This document shows positions 30,241-40,073 of a DNA stretch of 64,000 bases, in pieces (position 1 is the stretch's first letter; each line of letters starts with the position of its first letter). The notes beneath the pieces are model-generated. The model ran no database searches. It was not told the origin of the DNA and saw only the letters and a list, made by a program, of their open reading frames with translations. The position numbers and the translations under genes were made by a program. Origin of the DNA: Symsagittifera roscoffensis (taxonomy: Eukaryota; Xenacoelomorpha; Acoela; Convolutidae); NCBI RefSeq assembly GCF_963678635.1, contig NC_087071.1, forward strand, positions 16,117,613 through 16,181,612, read 5' to 3'.

Positions 30241-32846
30241 AATTATTAATTTTTCTCCAACTCCCTTTTCTAGTAATCTCAAATCAAAACATAAACCCTT
30301 CTCCTCGTACAGGACCACAAGATTTACTAGTAACACATTACGATTGTGAAGAAAATGAACAAAAAACACTACATAAATATGCAATAAATCAAGTATCACA
30401 ATGTGAAACAGAACCACAAGCTATAGAAACCACAGATGTAATAGCAACACTCTATTCAAAAGCCCGAGCAACAACAGTTACAGGTTATAAATTCACAGCA
30501 ACATTTTCCGAAAAGAAAGTACATTGTTCACAAGTCTCGAATGGAAACAAAAACCGACTTGACCATGAATCATTCTATCAAAGTAATATAGAACGTCTTT
30601 TACATCTCAATCCCGACGATTGTAAAAATGAATTACTAAGACTAAACATCACACAAAATAAAAACTCCCAAAGAAAATTAGTTAATTTTCAAGTTTTTTC
30701 AGACTCTGTACATCAATCACAACTTGAAAGACACCAAGGACATATAAAACTAGACGAAAAATACCCGTATAACGGCGCACACGGACGATTAACCTATGAC
30801 CTACACGATAAACATTGGATACCACACATTGGTATAAATGACCCATCAAACTGCAAAGCAGACACAAAAAATAAAGGATACCAAGAAATAATGTTTTTCG
30901 ATTGGAAAATACAACTCGAAAAAATACAACTAACACGAGATTTATCAGATAATACAATGATCTATCAAGGAATCCGATTACCTTGTAAAAATGATCAAGG
31001 TTATTGCGACCCTACAACGAGAACACAAGCAACAATTGTTTGGTTCCCCGAAGATACATGTACAACATTTCAAGTAGCAAAAATACACGCTCGTATGATA
31101 AAATTTCACGAAAAATATTTTATACAATCAATTCCATATGAACAAGTCCATCCATCACGAAAACTAAGTTCTAATTTTAGAAACATAGACAATATAGAAA
31201 ATAAATTGACACGTTTTCAAATATATCAAGAAACAGAACTTGCATGTAAATACAGGAATCCACTTCACAGAACACAATACTCTGAAATATTAGTTGAATA
31301 CGAAAAAGGATTCGACATGACCACTGGAAAAATAAAAATCGACCCATATGCCACAGGTCATCCTTTAAACGAAGGAACATCCTATATACCAGTTAATTTT
31401 CAAAAAAGCAACGGACAACCTGGTGGACATCTAAAACCTCAGGACACCAGAAGCACACGCTTACAAGAATTATCACTAATGAACACTACATATTTCGGTA
31501 ATATCCACTATGATATTCATTTAGATATGAAACTAGATTATACAATTAGCCGAATTTTTCAAGAAATGTCACTCTCCGAATTAGAAACACTACACCAATT
31601 ATGCGAATTAGAACGAACACAAATATTACAATCACTTGCACTAGCAGTATTAAAAATACCCTATGCAGGATACTTATTATCTGGAAATAGATCAAATTTT
31701 TTAGACTATGAAGGAAACATCTTATGGTTTTATACTTGTACTAAAAAAGTATCACCACTATACGTTTTTGAAGATAAACGATGTTATAAAAGAATCCCTA
31801 TCTTTTATAAGAATAAAGTACATTTCGTGGATACACTTTCACGAAGAACCTATTTCTGGGATACCGCAGTCCCATGTGGATCAGAAAACAGCCACAATGT
31901 AGTACAACTAAAACCTGATGAAAATAAATATTATCTTCTCACACCATATCCCACATTAATGCAACCACTCAAAAAATTTTCACCAGAAAGCATTCGCGCT
32001 ATTGCCCGAAACCCAAATATAGACTTAAAATCAATAGGAATCTATTCAAAATCAGATATTCAACATCACATTAGAACACAACAATTCCAAGAATTATTAA
32101 CACAAATGGACACTATACAAAGACAATCAATAGACCAAAATTTACGCAAACTTGCAGAAACCGCAGGATTTGCCGATATCTACACGCAAGACTATAGCGG
32201 ATATTTTAAGGACATTAAAGATTACATATATCTAAACGGTGAAAAATACCGTCCCCAAGATATATCACCAATTAACATTTTTAGCTTTGTTACACTCAAA
32301 AATGAGATCCTCGATTTTCTAGGATGGCCCTACTACATCTTAGAAAAATTGACTATTTTATACGCAATGTTTAACTTTATTGGATTTCTTTTCTCACTTT
32401 TAAAAGGAATCTACAACACATGTGCTATACACACACAAGTAAACAGACAAGCAAGTGTAGCACGCATACTATTTGCAGGATTTTTTGGAATCTTTTCTAC
32501 ATCTATAAACAAAATTCTTTTAGACGCGCAAATAAAAGAATATAACACAAAAATAACAACACGACAAAATACATACGACGAAGAACATAACAATGTAGAC
32601 ATAACGCCAACGGCACCACAATTACCAGCCCTACCAAATAACCATCCACTATCCCTAGTCCCACGAAATTTTCGAAACTTAGCCATCACACATAATCCAA
32701 ATTTTCGACTCACCACATCACAAAGTCCCATTCAACATATAATGACACACCAGTCACAAGATGATAATACTTATGAACAAATTATTGAACAACCCCATAC
32801 CACCGCTTTTCAGTCTCAAAATAATCATTTTTTTAGCCCACGATGA
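30228..32846 (+). CDS. env: Envelope-like glycoprotein (872 aa)
   Basis: Residues 1-18 form a signal peptide (MYILKLLIFLQLPFLVIS). The ectodomain has many Cys and N-glycosylation sequons. Hydrophobic segments lie at about 703-727 and 745-762, followed by a polar tail of about 100 residues, so this is a type I membrane protein with one long or two short anchors. The block at about 480-565 with 'AGYLLSGNRSNFL', 'RIPIFYKNKVHFVD' and paired Cys resembles, to my recollection, glycoproteins of jingchuviruses (chuviruses), which have been captured by arthropod BEL/Pao elements. That likeness is from memory and untested. It is unlike the baculovirus-F-type env of insect errantiviruses as far as I can judge. 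The stop overlaps the next ATG (ATGA). Confidence 0.8.
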   Translation: MYILKLLIFLQLPFLVISNQNINPSPRTGPQDLLVTHYDCEENEQKTLHKYAINQVSQCETEPQAIETTDVIATLYSKARATTVTGYKFTATFSEKKVHCSQVSNGNKNRLDHESFYQSNIERLLHLNPDDCKNELLRLNITQNKNSQRKLVNFQVFSDSVHQSQLERHQGHIKLDEKYPYNGAHGRLTYDLHDKHWIPHIGINDPSNCKADTKNKGYQEIMFFDWKIQLEKIQLTRDLSDNTMIYQGIRLPCKNDQGYCDPTTRTQATIVWFPEDTCTTFQVAKIHARMIKFHEKYFIQSIPYEQVHPSRKLSSNFRNIDNIENKLTRFQIYQETELACKYRNPLHRTQYSEILVEYEKGFDMTTGKIKIDPYATGHPLNEGTSYIPVNFQKSNGQPGGHLKPQDTRSTRLQELSLMNTTYFGNIHYDIHLDMKLDYTISRIFQEMSLSELETLHQLCELERTQILQSLALAVLKIPYAGYLLSGNRSNFLDYEGNILWFYTCTKKVSPLYVFEDKRCYKRIPIFYKNKVHFVDTLSRRTYFWDTAVPCGSENSHNVVQLKPDENKYYLLTPYPTLMQPLKKFSPESIRAIARNPNIDLKSIGIYSKSDIQHHIRTQQFQELLTQMDTIQRQSIDQNLRKLAETAGFADIYTQDYSGYFKDIKDYIYLNGEKYRPQDISPINIFSFVTLKNEILDFLGWPYYILEKLTILYAMFNFIGFLFSLLKGIYNTCAIHTQVNRQASVARILFAGFFGIFSTSINKILLDAQIKEYNTKITTRQNTYDEEHNNVDITPTAPQLPALPNNHPLSLVPRNFRNLAITHNPNFRLTTSQSPIQHIMTHQSQDDNTYEQIIEQPHTTAFQSQNNHFFSPR

Positions 32847-34645
32847 GCCGCCAACTTGGATCACTACACCGATCAAATTCCCACCCAACCAATCTTACCT
32901 CAATCCCAATAATACCACTTTTTGCTTTTCCGCCACCCGATTTTCCATCTAGTAATGTAACATCAGGCATGAATTCCGACACTAATTCACACATCTCAGT
33001 TTTATACTCCATCTCACAGCTAAATAACCCGAATATTGAAACCCCCGATGAATTCGCCGACTCAGAACCATCCCCATCCAATAATTTTCATAACTCTTCT
33101 AATTTTTCTCAACCCCCTTTTCAACCCATATTATCCAATAACCCTGACCCAATTACTCCCACACCCTCTTATGCTTCCCAAGTTACCCCAACCTATTCCT
33201 CATACCATTCTGACCAATCATCTCATTCTCCAGACACCCCCCGAATCTCCCCAGAGCTAGATAATTTTATTACCCTTCAACAACAACCCTACCACCTTAA
33301 TACCCCAACCATAAACCAAATCTCCTCCACAATAAATTCATCCAACCCCCCTACCCCTACACCCTCTTCAACTTATACTGAATCACTAGCACCATCATCC
33401 ACATCAACTGAATCTTCACTCAACACTAATAGAGCTTACCGCACTTTTAAAAGAAAGTTCCCCAACCATCCTTTCCCAGCAAAACCAGGAACAGCCCGTG
33501 AATACATCAACCACCCCAAGCATACTAACACAAAAGAATTTTTAGCCATCACCTTACCCTCATTCCCACAATACACCTTAAACACCCCCCACGACACTAA
33601 CGAAACACGCAACTTCGTAGATGAATACGTTTTAATGCCTACTCTCTCTTGGACCTCATATTATCATTTCACTAACCCTCTTTGCTTACCTTTATCTAAC
33701 ACTCACATCGATATAGAGCGAAATACGGACATGCTATATCGACTCACTACACCACTAACCGCTAGACAATTTACTTACGTTGGATATAAAAAATCACTAA
33801 AAACACACACTGCACCTAGAGCTAACGAATATACACTCGAATACTATGATCACAACATCATCAGAGCTAACCAAGATCAATTCTTAGACGACGATCGCTT
33901 CGCTAATCCACAAATTACCGAGAAATTTTTCATCAAGACACCATATACATTCACACTAAACATCTTCGACCGAAAGTTTGATCACATTATTTCAGAAGCA
34001 CTAACAGACACACAAGCATACGAAAGTTTTAAAGAACGCTTCCAAATATTTTCACTAACCTTTCATTTCCTTGCACCACACGAAAGAGATTTACACTGCT
34101 CACACGATATTATGTTGCGCACTAAACAAACCCACACATATAGTTATTATCGTTTCATCCAAAATCACTTTGACCTACACACACCCTCTAGACAACCACA
34201 CCATCGTTTTCAATTCATTAATTCCAAATACACTTCACCATTTTTCCTAAATTTCACATATTGTATTAAAGACACTAACCTCCATGGTATTCTTCGTAAT
34301 TATGACCCCATAACCCAAATGTACATCTTCTGTCCCATTACCAAGACCTTCAACGCCGAAGAATCCCGACCCTTCCTTATCCCGCACGAGTTTGTACAAC
34401 CCATAGAAATCCCAATTTTAGAATTCATCCACAACACTAAATTCAATCACAAATTATATAACTTAATCCAAAACACACCTTATGAGTTTGCAGTTGGCAC
34501 TGAAGAACTAACCACTATCAAGGCACTTCAATTGCTTTGGCCACTGCTTCAAACTAAAAATATCATCCGCATCTTAGCTAAACTACTAACAACTTCAGAA
34601 CTAATTCACGACATCTTCCCCCACGGTTTTTTCCCCGACGACTAA
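32843..34645 (+). CDS. 600-aa orphan protein downstream of env
   Basis: Starts in an ATGA overlap with the end of the envelope-like ORF. Residues 1-200 are Pro/Ser/Thr/Asn-rich and look disordered. From about 205 on the sequence is compositionally normal, rich in Phe, Tyr and His, with scattered Cys, and ends in a Leu-rich helix-like stretch near 560-590. No signal peptide, no membrane segment, no zinc finger or nuclease motif I can see. Conservation of a full-length frame in a young element argues that it is functional. It may belong with the 377-codon ORF, which shares the layout of disordered N-terminus and folded C-terminus. I do not recognise a family. Confidence 0.75.
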   Translation: MSRQLGSLHRSNSHPTNLTSIPIIPLFAFPPPDFPSSNVTSGMNSDTNSHISVLYSISQLNNPNIETPDEFADSEPSPSNNFHNSSNFSQPPFQPILSNNPDPITPTPSYASQVTPTYSSYHSDQSSHSPDTPRISPELDNFITLQQQPYHLNTPTINQISSTINSSNPPTPTPSSTYTESLAPSSTSTESSLNTNRAYRTFKRKFPNHPFPAKPGTAREYINHPKHTNTKEFLAITLPSFPQYTLNTPHDTNETRNFVDEYVLMPTLSWTSYYHFTNPLCLPLSNTHIDIERNTDMLYRLTTPLTARQFTYVGYKKSLKTHTAPRANEYTLEYYDHNIIRANQDQFLDDDRFANPQITEKFFIKTPYTFTLNIFDRKFDHIISEALTDTQAYESFKERFQIFSLTFHFLAPHERDLHCSHDIMLRTKQTHTYSYYRFIQNHFDLHTPSRQPHHRFQFINSKYTSPFFLNFTYCIKDTNLHGILRNYDPITQMYIFCPITKTFNAEESRPFLIPHEFVQPIEIPILEFIHNTKFNHKLYNLIQNTPYEFAVGTEELTTIKALQLLWPLLQTKNIIRILAKLLTTSELIHDIFPHGFFPDD

Positions 34646-34648
34646 CAG

Positions 34649-34727
34649 GTAAGTATGAATTAAATGAATAAAACTAACTAATTAAAATATTAAAAAACTC
34701 ACCATACTTTATTCATGTTTTCTTTAG
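34649..34727 (+). other. Candidate 79-bp intron in the 3' region of the LTR element
   Basis: Three bases after the stop of the 600-aa ORF comes CAG|GTAAGTAT, a near-ideal donor. 'tgttttctttag', a pyrimidine-rich acceptor, follows 79 bp later. Splicing here would not change the ORF but would mark transcripts, and the same donor could serve alternative products. Confidence 0.5.
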
Positions 34728-36264
34728 ATTTTTAGCCTTCATCCGACGATCACCTACAAAAACCACAAAAGACAAATAAAAATCGCAAATTTCATCAAAC
34801 AGATTTCAAAAATTCTATTAATCTCTTACACTTATAAATTTATAAATTTAATACCAATGCAGTAAATTCATTTCTAAAATTTTCCCCCACAAGCAGTAAA
34901 TCTAATTATGATGAAAATTTGTATCTTAATATTCCCCCATGACTAGCAGTAAATTTCTAAATTCTATGTAGTAAATTAAATAAATGCAAATGCAGTACTA
35001 ACCTTTTGATATTCTCATTCATTCATACAGAAATTCTATCCACACTCGCACAGCTCGCCCACGAAGAATTGCTTAAAATAATGAATTTCAGTTTCAAGTT
35101 TTCACACTCAACAACTCTAACATATAATAACATGTTTCAAACTTTCCTTTAGCCCGGTTGGAAAGGAATCATATACTAAACAAAACTAACCAACGCAGCT
35201 TACTAAATACCACAAATCATAGAATAACAACATGACTTAGAAAAAGAAACCAACGGTACCCAAACCGGATTAACCCAGTTTAAAACTGGATAATTTATTC
35301 TTTTGAAGACTATTATAAAGTCTAAGAAAGAAATAATAAAACACAAAAAAGTCGAAAGACAAACCCATACCACAAACAATTTGATTTTTGAAAAAAGGAC
35401 ACAACCAACAAAACATAAGTAAGACCACAACAAACTCAACATAAAACGTTGTCACATAACAGGACCCCTCACAAAAACCGCATGAAATCATACTCCCACT
35501 CCTGGCCTAACCCACCAGGAAGGACGTCCTGAGCATGCTCTATAGCCGGCCTAACCCACCGCGCTACATCCACGCTTTGTGACCACACCACTATTTTTAA
35601 TAAGAGCTACTCAAGTGTGAGTAACTCTTCAAAATAACCGAACTAAAACAAAAAGCTTTTGTGAAAACAACTAACTAAAATCATTATTAAAAAATATTAA
35701 ACTAATAAAAGTTTTATAAAATGTAAAATCACATGATGCAATATATAGATCAGAATACAACACCAAGGACGAACATCAAAAGAACAAGACGACCCCACTA
35801 CACTCGAGAGAGAATGACCAACTACAATCGATATGCCGCTCACAATCACAACTCAAAGGATTTAGAGTACGACTTGACCTCGCAGAAAAGGACTTCATTG
35901 AACTAGACCAATGACCACCTCGATGTTCAAGTATACGTACAGATCCGAGTAACCAGGCATCCCCTCCACGCACAATCTCCACGCCATTCCCAAACTAGAT
36001 CATACACAAAAGAAGTTCTCCACGCAGAACAGAAAAACCTGACATAGCAAACCATTCTGAAATCAGATTTGAGTTTGTTGCAAAGACGTAGTCGTTGTCA
36101 CTAGAAGACACAACGTCTTATGTCTCTAACTCCAGCTTCCTGGAACTTCCCTAACAAAAGAGGAAACGGAAGAAAATTATGATGTTCGCCAAAAACAAAC
36201 GTCCATCATCCATCCTTCGAATTGCAGAAGAACTATTCTAAAAAACTCTGTAAAACCCGGATGG
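34728..36264 (+). other. 3' noncoding region of the LTR element
   Basis: About 1.5 kb with no convincing ORF on either strand. It holds a GC-rich dyad cluster at 35,504-35,560 and an imperfect inverted repeat around 36,083-36,120 (AAGACGT ... ACGTCTT). The last bases before the right LTR, 'cggatggg', are purine-rich and could be a short polypurine tract. Confidence 0.5.
35504..35560. repeat. GC-rich dyad cluster between two 13-bp direct repeats
   Basis: GGCCTAACCCACC occurs at 35,504-35,516 and 35,548-35,560. Between them stand two adjoining perfect 10-bp palindromes, AGGACGTCCT (35,521-35,530) and GAGCATGCTC (35,531-35,540). On the minus strand the adjoining TAGCGCGGTGGG resembles a Pol III box A, so a tRNA-derived SINE fragment is one reading. 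Confidence 0.7.
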
Positions 36265-36673
36265 GTGGAACCTGATCTAAACTACATTTTATGATTGGAT
36301 AAATTAAATGTTTTACCAATGTAAAGTATTTAATATTAACCAATCATGATCCATCTAACTAACAACCCACTTATTTGTAAGTGCTGAAGTTACTTGTAAT
36401 TTCAGCACCAGAGAGATTTGAATTTAACTTAGAAATTAGTTGGACTCTCCCGAGCACTTCAACAGCCGCAATAGACCAGTATACCCTAGATCTATTGAGC
36501 CTAGCAGAGACTAGTTAAACAACCTGAGACTAGATAGTATAAGAGTAAGATTAGGATCGGTATTAGACTAAGAAGTTGCACGAATCTATCCGGCCGAAAA
36601 TAAGATAGCGTGACGAGCAGACGGTGTACCCTATCCGAAATTACTCTATGAGTTACACTTCGGTCCTAACTCA
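36265..36673 (+). repeat. Right LTR
   Basis: Matches the left LTR throughout, with at most one base of length difference by my count. It is followed by the ATCG target duplication. The near-identity implies a recent insertion. Confidence 0.93.
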
Positions 36674-36677
36674 ATCG
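36674..36677. repeat. Target-site duplication of the giant LTR element, right
   Basis: ATCG, the same as the four bases before the left LTR at 17,753-17,756. Boundaries may be off by one because the right LTR start is uncertain by one base. Confidence 0.75.
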
Positions 36678-36788
36678 TAACATCACGCGTTCAGCCATAA
36701 TAACACGTGAAACAACTATCACAAATAGAAAAATTGAAAGGCTGGGGGGGGGATGAAAAGAGTTCTTAATTGTTGTGATGTTGACCTA

Positions 36789-37043
<255 letters not shown>

Positions 37044-37458
37044 TCATTTACATTGAAACATTAACATTTCAAGAAATTGTAAATTCGAACATTTGAACAT
37101 TAACATTCAAGAAGTTGTAAATTCGAGTCAGACTTTAATTAAAAATTGAAACTGAATCTCCTAAAAACAAACATAATTATGTAGCATCAACTAAAATTTT
37201 TGAACAAAATCTCACCGAAAAAAAAAATACTTGCATATCTAAAAATTTCAAATTCATTTTTGAAAAAAAAACATTCACCAAGCAATTGGACGAAAGTGCT
37301 TCAACCCAACAAATAATGATCATATGATGTGTGCAATTTACTCAGAAACCCATTTTTGAAAAAAAATAGTTTTGCAATATATGGCAAACACCATTTTTCA
37401 GAAACCCATTTTGCTAATTACGGTAATTAGAAAACTTGCACAATCTAATAAGGCCTAC

Positions 37459-37599
37459 CTGTACAAGCACTCTAGACACTGGAGTAATGAGTAAGCGAAC
37501 TTCCGGACTAGTTGGAGACTGAAGCCAGAGAACCTGTTCCTCTTCGTCAGTTCGTACAAGTTCATACTCAGCAGTTCGAATGTAATACACTGGTGATGT
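37459..37599 (-). CDS. DYRK2-like: DYRK exon 9 (hinge and helix E)
   Basis: 141 bp. It encodes '[20 protein letters not shown]' then '[20 protein letters not shown]', the hinge and following helices. An AG ten bases further in would give a wrong phase; the acceptor 'tattaag' fits exon 8 and family length. Confidence 0.93.
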
Positions 37600-38401
37600 C
37601 TTAATACATTGAGCAGGTTAAATAAGAGTGACCAAATGACTGAATTTTTATTGGGTTATTATGAAAAAACCAGATTCGAGTGCCAAAGAAAAAACATCAA
37701 TTTAAAGTTCTTCGAATTTTCTAAAATTGAGGTTTTTGATAAACCTCATCTGAGAAAACTGTACCAATAAATAATTTTGGCAATGATGAAAAACCAACAC
37801 CCCATGATAGCTATTTGAAAATATCCAACAGTAACGGACATAAACCCATTTTGTTAGAGATGATAGTTCTTGATGTTTAAAGGTGCTAATGGGCATCAGA
37901 AATAGTCCTATAAAAGATTTTGAAAATATGTTACAGGATGTTTCAGATAAACTTTCTCAGATAAAGTCGAATTTCCCACCAGATATTAATACTGAAACGG
38001 ACAGTTGGATGCTGTGAAATGAAATAGTGGGAATTTTTTGGTTTGTAATTGATCCAAAATCATATCAGATAAGTCACCCACGAGGTAAAGATGGTAAAAT
38101 TTTACTTTTTTCCTGATAAAAAAACTACCAATCAAATGCCTTCACGAAGTTCGTTCATTGACACTTGAACAATCATTTCCAAGCTAATAAACCAAATCAA
38201 GAAGCTTTTCAATTACTGGTGATGTAGCTAGTTCTGAACTTTCAGCTTTCTTATGGCAAAATATAAGCCACCGGTAAAAAAAAAGACAAAAATAAGTATT
38301 GTCGTCCCATTTACCTAGGTAACAAAAACGAGCAAACTTCTACACCAAAACTTTCAATAGACATTATTTGGCATATTTGACAACTTGATCACTCCTTTAA
38401 C
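37600..38401 (-). other. DYRK intron 8
   Basis: 0.8 kb, donor CAG|GTTAAA. AT-rich; I see no gene or recognisable repeat in it. Confidence 0.6.
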
Positions 38402-38604
38402 CTGAATTCGAAGTTGTCGAAAATGTGAACAATCTTATAATAATCATTCACATCCTGTTTCTTCAAATGCATCAGAATTCGGATCTCCTCCTGGGCCTGT
38501 CTGTGAAATCTTTTTTCGTTCCTTACAATTTTCAAGGCCACATATTGATTCGTTTTGTGGTCGTATACTTTCAGTACTTGACCAAAACTGCCTTTTCCGA
38601 TGAC
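38402..38604 (-). CDS. DYRK2-like: DYRK exon 8 (glycine loop, VAIK lysine, helix C)
   Basis: 203 bp. It begins '[20 protein letters not shown]', then '[15 protein letters not shown]' with the ATP-anchoring Lys, and '[13 protein letters not shown]' with the helix C Glu. It starts on a codon boundary after exon 7. The acceptor is 'cctgtttag'. Confidence 0.97.
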
Positions 38605-39264
38605 CTAAACAGGCAGAAACTATCTAGTTAGTATAATTCTGTGGGTACATGCGCTTGAATCAAGAAAGGTAATTGATTAAATCATTTGACTGTGTTATAA
38701 AAATTAACTATTCAGATATTAATTTTAAAATAAATACAATTCAAAATGAACAAAAAGACCAAAAGTACACTAGCAAACCGCGAGAAAATGAAAAACACAG
38801 CCGAGTTTAGCTAAGTTTTACACTGATCAATTCAATTTTCTAACTCAGTGTTTCACGTTTCATGAACAACTTTTTTACTCCGCTTATTCGAGAAATAGTT
38901 CACTCCAATGCAAAACTTAGTGCAGATGGTGAAAACTGGCATTTTCAGACCCGGCTTAAATTGGTTCTTGAAACAACATTGATAACTTCACAGATGGTAG
39001 CGCTGATCATTTGCTTTTGGTCTATACAAAAATTTAGCTGATATTCGAATTGAAGGTTGGAAACAGGAAACTTAGAGAGCAGAAACCTACATTTGCGCTT
39101 AGTTTTTTCGACTAGTGTATTACACTAAACAATTATTTGAACTAAGATTTTTTCGTCAAATTTTGGCTAAAACAATGTTTATAAATGCACGCGACAGCAA
39201 ACAATGATGCAACAAGCAAAACAACAATTTCCTTAGTTAACCAACTGATGAGTACTTAGGTTTA
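38605..39264 (-). other. Right end of DYRK intron 7, unannotated
   Basis: About 0.66 kb of AT-rich intron with nothing recognisable. Confidence 0.5.
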
Positions 39265-39380
39265 CAGATTTATGTTCAGACTTTGCAGACTTATGTTCAG
39301 ACTTTGCAGACTTATGTTCTGACTTTGCAGATTTATGTTCAGACTTTACAGATTTATGTTCAGACTTTGCAGACTTATAT
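39265..39380. repeat. 21-bp minisatellite
   Basis: Five to six head-to-tail copies of 'ttatgttcagactttgcaga' plus one base, with single-base differences. Because 21 is a multiple of three, the minus strand reads as repeats of SEHKSAK. It lies in DYRK intron 7. Confidence 0.85.
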
Positions 39381-39440
39381 TTCGAGAAAACTGTGTCTTT
39401 GAATTCTTCGTAGGTCATAGTAATGATGGGCGGGAATGAC

Positions 39441-40073
39441 GTTTCAACTCATCCAAGAATGAGTTGGATAAGACCCAAGTACCCTTCCTATCCATTCAAC
39501 AACATTATGATTATGCGGAAAAAACTTATGCTTCGAAAAATACCAAGGATGGTAGTAGGCGTAGTCAAGAGAGCAAAAAAAAAACAACAAGTAAGCAAAT
39601 TGGGAAACTGAATACTGAGTTAAGAAAGTGTCTTCAGAAAAAGTACATTGGGTTGGTCGCTAATGTCAGTCTACTTGAAGATTTTGACGACGAAACGCAT
39701 CAGTTGCAAACAAGCTAGGTAGAACAAAAAGTCTTGGAGCCATTGAAACACAAAATTTCTAATTTTCGTGATAGCTTGAGCTTACTTCAGCAAACAAACA
39801 ACATAAAAAGTACATTAGATACAAAATTTCATTCGATGGGCAACATCGAAAGAAACGAACGCACCAGACTTACGGAAGCAAGACATACAAATGCCTTGCT
39901 ATGCTTGACTCTCCTTTTGAAACTCGCTTCAAAGTTAGTTTCTACTGATTTACTCGAACATTAGTTTGAGAGATTTATTGAGGGGTTCAAGCATTTGAAT
40001 GACCGGTTGTATCTTGAGCAATGTGTGTCAGATAAAATCGATGAAAATGCGTTTTTATTAGAGATGGAAGTGT
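39441..40073 (+). pseudogene. Broken coding fragment of unknown origin
   Basis: One reading frame continues across three open segments interrupted by TAG stops at 39,716-39,718 and 39,962-39,964. The predicted peptides are helix-rich, with Lys/Glu/Leu repeats such as 'IGKLNTELRKCLQKK' and 'LEPLKHKISNFRDSLSLLQQ', as in coiled coils. There is no ATG in a good position. It could be a decayed retroelement gag or a retrocopy; I cannot tell. It precedes the BEL/Pao element by about 0.8 kb. Confidence 0.4.

Larger units (their letters stand above)
17757..36673 (+). mobile_element. 18.9-kb env-bearing Ty3/gypsy-type LTR retrotransposon (retrovirus-like)
   Basis: Bounded by near-identical LTRs of about 408 bp that start TG and end CA, with ATCG repeated on both sides. 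The internal region carries leader, small basic ORF, Gag-PR-RT ORF, RT-RNase H-integrase ORF, two small hydrophobic ORFs, an ATG-less ORF, an envelope-like ORF and a 600-aa orphan ORF. The order protease-RT-RNase H-integrase places it in the Ty3/gypsy-plus-retrovirus lineage. At 18.9 kb it is two to three times the usual length. Most ORFs are intact and the LTRs match, so insertion was recent. The one evident lesion is a frame break in RT. It is antisense to the kinase gene, inside its intron 10. Confidence 0.95.

Noticed and set aside
20000-34700. Many minus-strand open frames inside the LTR element
   Set aside because: They mirror the A-rich coding strand, are rich in Phe, Leu, Tyr and Val as expected from reversed codons, and lie wholly inside real ORFs.
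35488-35585. tRNA gene on the minus strand
   Set aside because: A box A-like word is present, but there is no convincing box B and no cloverleaf; at most a SINE fragment.
37589-37591. Alternative acceptor for DYRK exon 9 at CACCAG
   Set aside because: It would shift the phase relative to exon 8 and drop conserved-length residues; the upstream TTAAG acceptor fits both.
39265-39380. CRISPR-like array
   Set aside because: The 21-bp units are contiguous with no spacers, and the genome is eukaryotic; it is a minisatellite.
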